Assembly (NCBI GenBank): GCA_012960755.1
Contig: DUAT01000144.1
Coordinates: forward strand, 173,257-237,256
DNA from: Gammaproteobacteria bacterium
GTDB taxonomy: Bacteria > Pseudomonadota > Gammaproteobacteria > Pseudomonadales > Azotimanducaceae_A
Length of the DNA stretch: 64,000 bases
Direction: 5' to 3'
Shown here piece after piece: positions 45,198 to 53,790 of the stretch. The first letter of the stretch is position 1. Each line of letters begins with the position of its first letter. Under the pieces are notes generated by a model. That model ran no database searches and was not told the origin of the DNA. It saw nothing but the letters and a program-made list of their open reading frames with translations. A program made the position numbers and the translations under genes.

Positions 45198-46085
45198 ATG
45201 ACGCATCAACCCATTACAATCATCAACTTTGGTTCCTACTGCATCGACCATGTGTACAAGGTCCCCTACTTCGTCAGACCCGGCGAAACGCTTCTCAGCA
45301 CTCACTACGAGATCCATCCCGGCGGTAAGGGACTTAACCAGTCCCTTGCACTGGCATATGCAGGCGCAAAAGTGAGACATGCGGGGAAAATAGGCAACGA
45401 TGGCGTTTGGATGAAAACCCTGCTGAACGATGCAGGCATAGATACAACCTTAACGACGATCATCGATACTCCCACCGGTCATGCCAATATCCAGGTTACC
45501 CCGGAAGGGGAGAACGCCATCATTATTTATGGGGGAGCAAACCGGCAGATTACGGTTGCGGACATTGAGTCTGTATTGTCACAGGTTTCTCATGGTGATT
45601 ACCTTCTGATCCAGAATGAAATCAGCTGCTTACCCGAGCTGCTGGAAATTGCTGCCAAGAAAAAACAAAGGGTAGTTTTCAATGCCGCTCCCATCACTGA
45701 CGAAGTATCAACCTATCCACTGGACCTGATAGAAATTTTTGTCGTTAATGAGGTTGAAGGAGAAGCACTCACCGGTGAAGCATCGCCGAACGACATATTG
45801 AACGCGATGATCGATCTGTACCCTTCTTCATCTGTGATTTTGACCCTGGGTGAAAAAGGCGCAGTTTTCCAGGATAAACTGCAGCGGGTCAGCCAGCCGG
45901 CAGTACCTGTTACCGCGGTTGATACCACGGGAGCAGGGGATACTTTTATGGGTTATTTCATGGCGAATTTTGTTAATGGCAACAGTATCGGGGATTGTCT
46001 GCAGATTGCCTGCCGCGCGGCTGGTAGTTGTGTCACCAGGCCGGGGGCAGCATCGTCGATACCTAAACTGGCTGATCTGACCTGA
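45198..46085 (+). CDS. PfkB-family sugar kinase, ribokinase-like
   Basis: 295 residues. NFGSYCIDHVYKVPYFVRPG and IHPGGKGLNQSLALAYAGAK give the PfkB signature 1 region with substrate-binding Asp and GGKGxN. The anion-hole/catalytic signature 2 is VTAVDTTGAGDTFMGYFMAN, with the base Asp in GAGD. The sequence pattern, GGKGLNQSLA in particular, is that of ribokinase and close relatives. The typical Asn/Asp residues for ribose binding seem kept, but related sugars or nucleosides cannot be excluded. No ribose transporter is adjacent. Confidence 0.85.
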   Translation: MTHQPITIINFGSYCIDHVYKVPYFVRPGETLLSTHYEIHPGGKGLNQSLALAYAGAKVRHAGKIGNDGVWMKTLLNDAGIDTTLTTIIDTPTGHANIQVTPEGENAIIIYGGANRQITVADIESVLSQVSHGDYLLIQNEISCLPELLEIAAKKKQRVVFNAAPITDEVSTYPLDLIEIFVVNEVEGEALTGEASPNDILNAMIDLYPSSSVILTLGEKGAVFQDKLQRVSQPAVPVTAVDTTGAGDTFMGYFMANFVNGNSIGDCLQIACRAAGSCVTRPGAASSIPKLADLT

Positions 46086-46088
46086 ACA

Positions 46089-46304
46089 CTAGGCCGGGGC
46101 GAGTTCAATACTGGACCTGTCGATTTGATCCAGCCGCTCGCATGCCTGGTCGTAATCGGTATCAGGGATCCAGTTCACGGGGTTTTTTTCGACTTCGATT
46201 TCAACGTCTACTAACAGAAACTCCGGCTTAAATGGCACGATACGCCCAGTTACTTCACCCTGCGCGCTCAACAATTTGTCGCAGATAGGAACAAATTTTC
46301 TCAT
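46089..46304 (-). CDS. Small hypothetical protein
   Basis: 71 residues from the ATG at 46302-46304 (75 if the upstream ATG at 46316 is used). The sequence is acidic at the end (WIPDTDYDQACERLDQIDRS) with a beta-like middle (VTGRIVPFKPEFLLVDVEIE). No family, signal peptide or membrane helix is recognised. It is convergent with the ribokinase-like gene, which ends 3 bp away. Support is composition and intact length only. Confidence 0.4.
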   Translation of the reverse strand: MRKFVPICDKLLSAQGEVTGRIVPFKPEFLLVDVEIEVEKNPVNWIPDTDYDQACERLDQIDRSSIELAPA

Positions 46305-46560
46305 ACAATAACTCACTTACGGGTCGGCTTTTTTAACAGTGTTAGTTAACCCTGAAAGATACAATCAGCTACGGAGGGAAAATGAAAGATCACTGGATTA
46401 TTGTGGAAAAGCAATGGATTACATAATTATTCTTATAATTCAGTAACTTGCAATCGATGTTTGGTCGATTACTATGATGACAAAATGTAATAGTTACCGC
46501 CTGGAATACTTATGCCACCGGTTGTCTTAAACTAGTCTACCAACCAACCAGGGAATCATC

Positions 46561-47262
46561 ATGGCCAAGCGTATTGCCATTGTAGAAGACGATCCAGATC
46601 AACGTAGTAACTACGTCGATGCCATCACAAAGAAAGGGTATGACGTCATTGCCTATAGCAATCGCCGTGAGGCATTGGAGGGGTTTGAACGAGACTTACC
46701 GGACCTCGCCATCCTGGACATCATACTCGGTGATGAAGTCGACGCCGGTTTCGAAATCTGCAGGGATTTGTTAGCCCGTTCAAATTCCCTGCCCGTCATT
46801 TTTCTGACTGAACGAATTGCAGAGATAGACAAGATCAGCGGCCTTCGACTGGGCGCGTGGGACTACCTGCCCAAACCTATTTCACTGGACTATCTCGCTG
46901 AACGCATCAGCTCATTGCTAAGAATTCACGAAGTAAGAGGCCAATCGACAGGAAACGGATCCGCCACAGCCAAGACCGTGGGCGATATGCAAATAGACCA
47001 GGAGGCCCTGCTCGTTTCGTGGAGAGGCGAGACCATTAACCTTTCAGGTACAGAGTTCAGGATGTTGGCCAAACTGGTGCGTGTACCAGGCCATGCAGTG
47101 TCCTACGACACACTGATGAATGCAACGATGCAGAGTCTTGTCACCAATAACACCATCAACACCCATATGAGAAATATTCGTAAAAAATTCGAATCCATCG
47201 ATAGCGAATTCGACTGCATTAAAAGTGAATATGGGTTTGGCTATCGTTGGTCCGTAAAATAA
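46561..47262 (+). CDS. pdsR: OmpR-type response regulator, PdsR-like
   Basis: 233 residues. The receiver domain has the acidic pocket (IVEDDPDQ), the phospho-acceptor Asp53 (LAILDIILGDEVDAGFEICR) and the Lys in DYLPKPISLDYLAERISSLL. The C-terminal winged helix has the OmpR wing GTEFRMLAKLVRVPGHAVSY and NTINTHMRNIRKKFESIDSE, ending YGFGYRWSVK. The LGDE...GFEIC receiver pattern is what I know from the response regulator of the proteobacterial dedicated sortase system (PdsR). The kinase gene follows with 4 bp between them. No sortase or LPXTG gene is seen in this window. Confidence 0.8.
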   Translation: MAKRIAIVEDDPDQRSNYVDAITKKGYDVIAYSNRREALEGFERDLPDLAILDIILGDEVDAGFEICRDLLARSNSLPVIFLTERIAEIDKISGLRLGAWDYLPKPISLDYLAERISSLLRIHEVRGQSTGNGSATAKTVGDMQIDQEALLVSWRGETINLSGTEFRMLAKLVRVPGHAVSYDTLMNATMQSLVTNNTINTHMRNIRKKFESIDSEFDCIKSEYGFGYRWSVK

Positions 47263-47266
47263 GCCG

Positions 47267-49447
47267 ATGGCTTCCCGCATACGAGGCCCGAGACTAGCCA
47301 CCAAGCTTTTCATCCTGATGAGCCTCGCCCTGGTTGTGATCCCATGGTTCAGCTATCTCTACCTCAGTGAAATGGAAGACTTTCTGGTGGATAGCCAGGC
47401 AAACGCCCAGCTGCTTACCGCTGAAGGTATTTCCACCTTACTCAATGGTCGATCCGATCTGTTCGACGAACTCCCTCTCTCACCGGAGGGCTATGAACAG
47501 CTCTATGCTCATCCGTTGGAAAAGCCCATCAGAATCGATGGCAAGAGTAACGACTGGGAAGATCTACTCAACTACAAAGTAAGTTTCCCCGCCAACGATG
47601 CCACCGAAGCACAGGATGACTCCGGGCCCAATCAATTCTACATGGTGCTGGGCGAACACAATGATCAGATCTACGCCCTGGTTCAGGTAAAAGACGACAA
47701 AATCGTTTTTCGCGACAAAAACATCCTGCGTCTGGACAATTCCGACCATATTCGCATTTCCTTTACTGGCCAGGATGGAGAGCTGAAGAGACTGGTCATT
47801 ACCATGACTGAACCGGGGGTGACGACCGCTTATCTTATGGATGAACAATGGCGCTACGCAATTCAGGGTGTCCCTGAAAATCGCGTTCAGGGCTTTATGA
47901 CCTTAAACAATGATGGTTATTCCGTAGAATTCAGAATTCCTCTGGTGCTGCTGGGCTCTACCAAACACTTTGGGCTTTTGGTGGTCGATGTCGACAGTGA
48001 AGAAACCAGGGCCATAGAATCCATCACCGGTACCTTGCCATCTACCGGCCGTGAAGCCTTTGGACTGGTACTGCTGAAGTCTCCGGAAGTACTGAGAATT
48101 ATCGAAGGGCTTGGTTATTCCGGAGCAAATATTCAGGTCATCGATGCCCAGAAGCGGGTCCGCGCCGAAGTGGGAAGCTATCAGGTTTCGCGGATTCAAC
48201 CCGATGCCGTAACAGAACAGGAACTCGGTATCATTGATCGCTGGTTTGCCCTTGTTGATCTGACCATAAACAGCTTCTATAGCCTGATCGACGAACGTCT
48301 GCGTGATACAAGCCCCGTCAAGGAGGACAAGGTTATTACGGACAGTCTGGCGGGTAAACCAAGTTACCTGCATCGCTACACACCACTTGAGGGTGAGGTT
48401 ATTACTGCAGCCCATCCGATAATTTCCCAGGATGAAGTCATTGGTACGGTCGTGTTGCAGCAAAATACGAACCGAATTCTGCAGTTACGACGCGATGCGC
48501 TGCAAAGAATTATCAATTTTTCGGTGTTGTCCCTGTTCATTTTTGTCGTGCTGATTCTGGCTTTCTCAGTTCGATTGGCGCGCCGCATTCGCAAGCTTGG
48601 CGCTGAGGCAACCAATGCCATTGACGCCTATGGGCGGCTGCAAACAAACCAACTAAAAAGCGAGATTCAATCCGGAGATGAAATCGGCGACCTGGCCCGC
48701 AGCGTCTCCGGCATGCTGGCAAAATTGCACCAGCACAATCAGTTCCTGGAAAACATGCCAAGAACCCTTCGGCACGAAATTAACAACCCCCTCAATACCT
48801 TGAGTACCTCGCTGCAAAACCTTGAAAACGAGCCATCGGAAACTGCTCGTAAAAAGTATCTCGAGAGCGCCAAGAGAGGGGTTCTTCGAATCGGTATGAT
48901 CGTCCAGAACCTTGCTGATGCCGCGAACCTGGAGGAAGCCCTCGAATCCGAGGAGTTCGAGATTATCGATCTCCAGAAACTGGTTCAGAACTACCTGGCC
49001 AATTGTCGAAACACGCATCCAACCAGACAATTTGAGTACAGAGGAACCCAGCGCGAAGTACAAAGCAATGTTTCAGACTATCGTATAGAGCAACTACTGG
49101 ACAAGCTGATCGATAATGCAATTGACTTTTCACAACCCGATAGCACCATCATTGTGGGTCTAACAACCGACCCGACAAATCTGACCTTGTTTGTTACTAA
49201 CCAGGGTCCATCTATCCCGACAGATATGGTTGAGAATATATTCGATTCCATGGTGAGTGTGCGCGCCTCAAACCCGGACAATCGACTGCATTTTGGCATG
49301 GGTCTTTATGTTGTCAGGATCATTGCAGAACTTCACGGCGGCGCAGTTTCTGCTGCCAACCTAACGAGCGGCAATGGAGTTACTATTCGAGTAACATTGC
49401 CTCGCCATCTACAGCTTGCGACTGACCAGGCTTACGCAGCCGGTTAA
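47267..49447 (+). CDS. pdsS: Sensor histidine kinase, PdsS-like
   Basis: 726 residues. An N-terminal helix (LATKLFILMSLALVVIPWFS) is followed by a large periplasmic domain of about 360 residues whose first half resembles a family-9 carbohydrate-binding-like beta sandwich (KPIRIDGKSNDWEDLLNYKV, YMVLGEHNDQIYALVQVKDD, YSVEFRIPLVLLGSTKHFGL). Then a second helix (FSVLSLFIFVVLILAFSVRL), a HAMP-like segment, the H-box (RTLRHEINNPLNTLSTSLQN) and the N/G boxes (LLDKLIDNAIDFSQPDSTII, LHFGMGLYVVRIIAELHGGA). The size and layout match PdsS. It signals to the response regulator just upstream. The ligand and the output genes are unknown. Confidence 0.8.
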   Translation: MASRIRGPRLATKLFILMSLALVVIPWFSYLYLSEMEDFLVDSQANAQLLTAEGISTLLNGRSDLFDELPLSPEGYEQLYAHPLEKPIRIDGKSNDWEDLLNYKVSFPANDATEAQDDSGPNQFYMVLGEHNDQIYALVQVKDDKIVFRDKNILRLDNSDHIRISFTGQDGELKRLVITMTEPGVTTAYLMDEQWRYAIQGVPENRVQGFMTLNNDGYSVEFRIPLVLLGSTKHFGLLVVDVDSEETRAIESITGTLPSTGREAFGLVLLKSPEVLRIIEGLGYSGANIQVIDAQKRVRAEVGSYQVSRIQPDAVTEQELGIIDRWFALVDLTINSFYSLIDERLRDTSPVKEDKVITDSLAGKPSYLHRYTPLEGEVITAAHPIISQDEVIGTVVLQQNTNRILQLRRDALQRIINFSVLSLFIFVVLILAFSVRLARRIRKLGAEATNAIDAYGRLQTNQLKSEIQSGDEIGDLARSVSGMLAKLHQHNQFLENMPRTLRHEINNPLNTLSTSLQNLENEPSETARKKYLESAKRGVLRIGMIVQNLADAANLEEALESEEFEIIDLQKLVQNYLANCRNTHPTRQFEYRGTQREVQSNVSDYRIEQLLDKLIDNAIDFSQPDSTIIVGLTTDPTNLTLFVTNQGPSIPTDMVENIFDSMVSVRASNPDNRLHFGMGLYVVRIIAELHGGAVSAANLTSGNGVTIRVTLPRHLQLATDQAYAAG

Positions 49448-49477
49448 ACAATGTGTTTCTGTACAGGAATTACAGGC

Positions 49478-49524
49478 AAAAAAAAGTCCTAACACTTTGG
49501 GGGGAGGGGAGAGAGTTAGGACTT
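49478..49524 (-). terminator. Rho-independent terminator with C-rich loop (leftward)
   Basis: AAGTCCTAAC (49484-49493) and GTTAGGACTT (49515-49524) form a perfect 10-bp stem. On the minus strand the hairpin is followed by eight U, so it terminates leftward transcription. Its loop on that strand is pyrimidine-rich (TCTCTCCCCTCCCCCCAAAG). It is about 200 bp downstream of the gene at 49727, so that gene has a long 3' UTR or a separate small RNA ends here. Confidence 0.75.
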
Positions 49525-49726
49525 GAAGCACTAGCTTAAAATTAGCATCGACTGCAATGTCTTTGGTGAACACCAGTTTAGCCCTTGAATATGGAAAGAC
49601 TATGGAGGCAATATGGAAGTGCTCGATAAGCAGTCATTTCATCTTCAATTAATGACCTTTCGTCGGGATGGAGCGCCAGATTAATTATTCTTGCCAGATT
49701 TGACGACTCTTTTATTAGACTCTTTA

Positions 49727-50239
49727 TTAGTTGATGACTCTTCCCTTCTGTCCGGCCTGGCGACGTACGGGTTGGTTAAGTTTCCAGTCCGCTTTTTTTG
49801 CAGCTGTCACAATCAATTGCATAAGTGATGAGTTAATCTTCCGGTTCAGTACCATATTGATACCTTGACCACTCTTGGGCTGGATTCCCATATGCAGACT
49901 TTCACCTTCAACTTTGTAAGTCAGCTTAAACGCCAGAAGCACATCCTCCCCCAATGGTAGATCGTTAGATCCTTCGGTGAATTTCTGTTCAAAGTTAGCT
50001 TCCTGTATTGCTTTTTCCTGTTTGAAAGTTTTTACCGCCTGCCTCGTGTCCGGGGTCTCCTGTGTCGAAATATCAGGGTCTGAATCCATATGGTCCTTCA
50101 ATACCTTAAGTATCAAGACGGTGAATCTTCGCGTTATCCAGAACCTGAACTCCCTCTTATCAATAGAGTTCACTCTGAAGAGGATCCGGTCCTGCTCCGG
50201 ATGATAGAGCGCTTGCATCTGGCTAATCCCTTCGACCAT
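49727..50239 (-). CDS. Hypothetical protein, proteobacterial type
   Basis: 170 residues from ATG 50237-50239 (180 from an upstream ATG). The start VEGISQMQALYHPEQDRILF, RVNSIDKREFRFWITRRFTV looks like a beta-rich domain with a helix (LILKVLKDHM). After a charged linker (FKQEKAIQEANFEQKF) there is a second beta part (VLLAFKLTYKVEGESLHMGI) and a C-terminal helix (MQLIVTAAKKADWKL). I do not recognise a named domain, although the pattern suggests a conserved family. It is divergent from the SahR-like gene. Confidence 0.6.
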   Translation of the reverse strand: MVEGISQMQALYHPEQDRILFRVNSIDKREFRFWITRRFTVLILKVLKDHMDSDPDISTQETPDTRQAVKTFKQEKAIQEANFEQKFTEGSNDLPLGEDVLLAFKLTYKVEGESLHMGIQPKSGQGINMVLNRKINSSLMQLIVTAAKKADWKLNQPVRRQAGQKGRVIN

Positions 50240-50334
50240 TGTGTTTCTCTTTGCTGGGAGTCCTTTCAAGTATAACCAGTTCTTACCCCAAATCAGGAAC
50301 CCGGCGCGGTCGCATCCGGGAAGATTCTCACTTC

Positions 50335-50356
50335 TATATCAAGTATTATTGATATA
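50335..50356. promoter_or_regulatory. Operator 1 upstream of SahR-like gene (TATCAA-N6-TTGATA)
   Basis: TATATCAA-GTATTA-TTGATATA is a perfect inverted repeat with 8-bp arms. It lies 62 bp before the GTG start at 50418. A second copy of the same core is 51 bp downstream, centre to centre. Confidence 0.65.
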
Positions 50357-50387
50357 GTCTTTAACCATTCCAGGCTTGCTGGTACAA

Positions 50388-50405
50388 TATCAATATTATT
50401 TGATA
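50388..50405. promoter_or_regulatory. Operator 2 upstream of SahR-like gene (TATCAA-N6-TTGATA)
   Basis: TATCAA-TATTAT-TTGATA is a perfect inverted repeat that ends 12 bp before the GTG start and overlaps the likely ribosome-binding region. With operator 1 it fits autoregulation by the ArsR-type protein. The form ATCAA...TTGAT is of the type expected for ArsR-family regulators of S-adenosylhomocysteine. Confidence 0.65.
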
Positions 50406-50417
50406 CAGGAATCCATC

Positions 50418-51398
50418 GTGAATGAGCTCGTAAGGCCAATTCACTCACCCGAGTCGGAACAATTACTTTGCTTCTGTAAGGCTACCGCAGATTTCTTGAG
50501 GCTTGATATTTTAAGGGTTCTGAGCAATGAGTCGTTTGGTGTGCTGGAACTCTGCCATATCTTTGAGATGCCCCAGCCGGGTATGAGCCACCACCTGAAG
50601 ATACTGGCGACTGCCGGATTACTGGCAACGCGGCGGGAAGGTAATTCAATTTTTTACCGGCGAGCAATGATTCCCTCCCATAGCAACCTCGAAGAGCTTA
50701 CCAACAGCCTGTTCTCCTGCGTTGATTACAGTCAATTATCCAGCGCCATTCAACAACGGTTGATGGAAGTCCAGGAAGACCGGTCGCAAAGTTCAAAACA
50801 ATTTTTCGAGAAGAATGCCAGTCGGTTCAAGGAAAACCAGGACCTGATCGCCGAGTACAGTCACTACGCCGGATGTGTACAGGACCTACTGTCAAATGAG
50901 GATCTGGCGTCCGCAGCCTCGGTCATCGAGATCGGTCCCGGTGAATCTCAGTTGATTAATTCCCTTGCAGAACGATTCGAACATATTGTCGCCCTGGATA
51001 ACTCGGAAGAAATGCTTAGTCAGGCCAGGCGTACCTTATCATCCCAGCATAAGGACAAGGTTGAGTTTGTACTGGGAGATCTGGCGCAGTGCTTTGATTC
51101 CGGCGCACGAGCCGACCTGGTGGTGCTCAACATGGTGCTTCATCATATGGCATCTCCCCGACAACTTTTTTCAACCGTGGCAGAACATATCAACGCAGAC
51201 GGTCGACTATTGATCATCGACCTGTGTCGTCATAACCAGGACTGGGCCCGTGAGATCTGTGGTGATTTGTGGCTCGGATTCGAACCATCCGATCTCGACA
51301 GCTGGGCGGCGGAGTCAAATTTGACCCCCGGCCAAAGCGCATACCTGGGCCTGAAGAATGGCTTCCAGGTACAAGTAAGACTTTTTCATAACCATTAA
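50418..51398 (+). CDS. ArsR-family regulator fused to a SAM methyltransferase domain (SahR-like)
   Basis: 326 residues from a GTG at 50418 that follows AGGA at 7 bp. Residues 10-95 are an ArsR winged helix ([50 protein letters not shown]) without the metal-binding Cys pairs. The rest is a class I methyltransferase fold with the SAM-binding loop ([31 protein letters not shown]) and [20 protein letters not shown]. Known SahR proteins of Proteobacteria sense S-adenosylhomocysteine and control ahcY, which is next, 26 bp downstream. The methyltransferase fold could be the sensor. Two operators precede the gene. Confidence 0.88.
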   Translation: MNELVRPIHSPESEQLLCFCKATADFLRLDILRVLSNESFGVLELCHIFEMPQPGMSHHLKILATAGLLATRREGNSIFYRRAMIPSHSNLEELTNSLFSCVDYSQLSSAIQQRLMEVQEDRSQSSKQFFEKNASRFKENQDLIAEYSHYAGCVQDLLSNEDLASAASVIEIGPGESQLINSLAERFEHIVALDNSEEMLSQARRTLSSQHKDKVEFVLGDLAQCFDSGARADLVVLNMVLHHMASPRQLFSTVAEHINADGRLLIIDLCRHNQDWAREICGDLWLGFEPSDLDSWAAESNLTPGQSAYLGLKNGFQVQVRLFHNH

Positions 51399-51424
51399 CA
51401 ACACAAAGTGATTTGAGAGGAACT

Positions 51425-52792
51425 ATGAGTACAGAAGATTTTAAGGTCGCCGATATCAGCCTGGCAAAATTCGGACAGGCAGAGATTGACCTGGCTGAGG
51501 CGGAGATGCCTGCCTTGATGGCGCTGCGACAAAAATACAAAATCGAGCAACCACTGGCGGATGCCAGGATCATCGGTTGTATCCATATGACGATTCAAAC
51601 CGCTGTACTCATGGATACCCTGGTTTCACTCGGTGCAGAGTTACGCTGGTCGTCCTGTAATATTTTCTCTACCCAGGACCACGCTGCGGCCGCTATGGCA
51701 GAGAGAGGCATACCGACGTTCGCCTGGAAGGGAGAAACCGAGGAAGAGTTTTTCTGGTGTATTGAACAAACCATCCTCCAGGACGGTAAACCCTGGGACG
51801 CCAATATGATTCTTGACGATGGCGGCGACCTGACCCAGATGATCCACGAAAAATACCCCGAAATGCTGGACAACATCCACGGTATTACCGAGGAGACAAC
51901 CACAGGCGTGCATCGGCTCTATGAAATGATGGCCGCCGCGGAACTGAAAGTCCCCGCGATCAATGTGAACGATTCGGTCACCAAATCGAAAAACGACAAC
52001 AAGTACGGTTGCCGCCATAGCCTGAATGATGCCATCAAACGAGGTACCGATATGTTAATGGCCGGTAAACGTGCCCTGGTCATAGGTTATGGCGATGTTG
52101 GCAAGGGTTCCGCCGCGAGTCTTCGGCAGGAAGGCATGATTGTTCGTATCGTCGAGATTGATCCTATTTGCGCCATGCAGGCCTGCATGGACGGCTTTGA
52201 GGTTGTGTCGCCTTATCTGAATGGTTTAAACACCGGCAAACTCGAAGACATCGATACTCGCCTGATGAACAACATTGATCTTATCTGTACCTGCACAGGC
52301 AACGTCAACGTCTGTGACGAGAACCTGCTTCGCACCGTCAGCAGCAACGCCATTGTCTGCAACATCGGGCACTTCGATACAGAGATTGATACCCAGTTCA
52401 TGCGTGATAACTGGACCTGGGAGGAAGTAAAACCCCAGGTACACAAGATCTACCGCAGTGATGACCAAAAAGACTATGTCATCCTGTTATCCGAAGGCCG
52501 CCTGGTGAACCTCGGCAATGCAACGGGACATCCGTCACGTATTATGGACGGTTCGTTCGCCAACCAGGTGCTGGCCCAGATGTACCTGTTTGAGAGAAAG
52601 TGGGCTGATCACGACCCAGGTCAGCGTCAACCCATCACCGTCGAAGTACTTCCCAAGGCGCTTGACGAAGAGGTTGCCTCCTACATGGTCGAGGGATTTG
52701 GCGGTGTGGTGACCCAACTAACCACGGCACAGGCAGAATACATCAACGTCCCGGCTGTTGGTCCATTCAAACCGGAAACCTACAAGTACTGA
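51425..52792 (+). CDS. ahcY: Adenosylhomocysteinase (S-adenosylhomocysteine hydrolase)
   Basis: 455 residues from ATG 51425, with AGAGGA upstream. The protein has the substrate region ([38 protein letters not shown]), the NAD-binding loop ([20 protein letters not shown]), and the C-terminal signature ([20 protein letters not shown]) with the KPETYKY tail that reaches the active site of the neighbour subunit. It hydrolyses S-adenosylhomocysteine to adenosine and homocysteine and closes the methylation cycle. The operon with the ArsR-methyltransferase regulator is the classical feedback arrangement. Confidence 0.97.
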   Translation: MSTEDFKVADISLAKFGQAEIDLAEAEMPALMALRQKYKIEQPLADARIIGCIHMTIQTAVLMDTLVSLGAELRWSSCNIFSTQDHAAAAMAERGIPTFAWKGETEEEFFWCIEQTILQDGKPWDANMILDDGGDLTQMIHEKYPEMLDNIHGITEETTTGVHRLYEMMAAAELKVPAINVNDSVTKSKNDNKYGCRHSLNDAIKRGTDMLMAGKRALVIGYGDVGKGSAASLRQEGMIVRIVEIDPICAMQACMDGFEVVSPYLNGLNTGKLEDIDTRLMNNIDLICTCTGNVNVCDENLLRTVSSNAIVCNIGHFDTEIDTQFMRDNWTWEEVKPQVHKIYRSDDQKDYVILLSEGRLVNLGNATGHPSRIMDGSFANQVLAQMYLFERKWADHDPGQRQPITVEVLPKALDEEVASYMVEGFGGVVTQLTTAQAEYINVPAVGPFKPETYKY

Positions 52793-52816
52793 TACCGCCC
52801 TCCCCTGAAGCCCTGT

Positions 52817-52843
52817 CGCTCGCACCGGTTGATGGTGCGAGCG
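52817..52843 (+). terminator. Stable hairpin after ahcY (possible terminator)
   Basis: CGCTCGCACC-GGTTGAT-GGTGCGAGCG is a perfect 10-bp stem with a 7-nt loop, 24 bp after the ahcY stop codon. No U-run follows, so termination would depend on other factors. Confidence 0.5.
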
Positions 52844-52923
52844 CTTCAGAATTGCGACATTGCCTCCAAACTCATGAGGCGTCGGCCAAGACGATGCCGA
52901 TTAATGTCAGACGGACTAGCTAA

Positions 52924-53688
52924 ATGAAGGTCTTGTTGCTCGTGATAGATAAGCAGAGGCTCCAGTTGGATAGCTGTATGAGGCAGTTGCCAGTCACTGC
53001 GATCTTGACCTGCGGCGCCTGGATTCAAAACAACAACGCAATCTCGCTGACCATTTTTCGAAGCATGTAGACCTAGTTCGGTATGACCGGATCCTGTTGT
53101 TCCTTCGCTTTAAAACGCAGATTCGACAGGTGCCGTTTCTTCGCTCCGTGCCTAACCTTGTCATCACAGCTCGGCTTCGTTGGCAACCTGACCCGGGATG
53201 TCTATCACCAACGACGGCATTTACTCGAAGAGGCTGAACGCGCATTGGGTCTGACAGTGACAAAAACGGATTCAGGCACTGACTATTTACATGCCCTCAA
53301 CAACATCAGATTCTTCCTCAGCGCCGATATTGGATTCGACGAGTATATGGTTAAGAACTTTGAAGCCATGGCTTGTGGGTGCCTCCTGATCGCCTACGAC
53401 CATGTCACGACGGAAAACCAGGCGCTGGGATTAAGGGACATGGAGAATGTTGTTCTGTACCAGGATATTGCCATCCTCACGCAGAAATGGCAGCAACTGA
53501 TGTCTAATCCTGAAATGGCGGCCACTATTGCGACAAAGGGGCAAAAGCTGGCGGAGGAAAGGTTCAAATTCGAAACTATCGGCAAACAGATTGTCGATGA
53601 GATAACTGTCGATGGGAAAGTCGTACCGTTACACAATCAACACTCGACATCGATCCTGGATTACTTCAGGTACTCTTTTTATCGTTGA
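52924..53688 (+). pseudogene. Glycosyltransferase-like gene, internally deleted and frameshifted
   Basis: Three frames contain consecutive parts of one glycosyltransferase-like protein. MKVLLLVIDKQRLQLDS (52924 onward) is the start. A second frame from about 52974 gives LYEAVASHCDLDLRRLDSKQ and RYDRILLFLRFKTQIRQVPF, then LRSVPNLVIT. The frame changes again near 53165, and the 53170-53688 part has LGFVGNLTRDVYHQRRHLLE, FFLSADIGFDEYMVKNFEAM with ACGCLLIAYDH, and KLAEERFKFETIGKQIVDEI. The middle section is missing. The C-terminal part is the glycosyltransferase family-1-like fold. The locus cannot encode an intact enzyme. Confidence 0.7.
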
Positions 53689-53725
53689 GTGCCCGGCGGA
53701 AAAACACTTGTCAGAAAAATGCAGA

Positions 53726-53758
53726 CAAAAAAAAGGTGGGCCCATCAGGACCCACCTT
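53726..53758 (-). terminator. Rho-independent terminator of the TonB receptor gene (leftward)
   Basis: AAGGTGGG (53733-53740) and CCCACCTT (53751-53758) form a stem, and on the minus strand it is followed by eight U. It sits 33 bp beyond the stop codon of the receptor gene (53791). Confidence 0.85.
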
Positions 53759-53790
53759 CTTTAATCGCTTATTAGCTACCCGAGGGGTTT

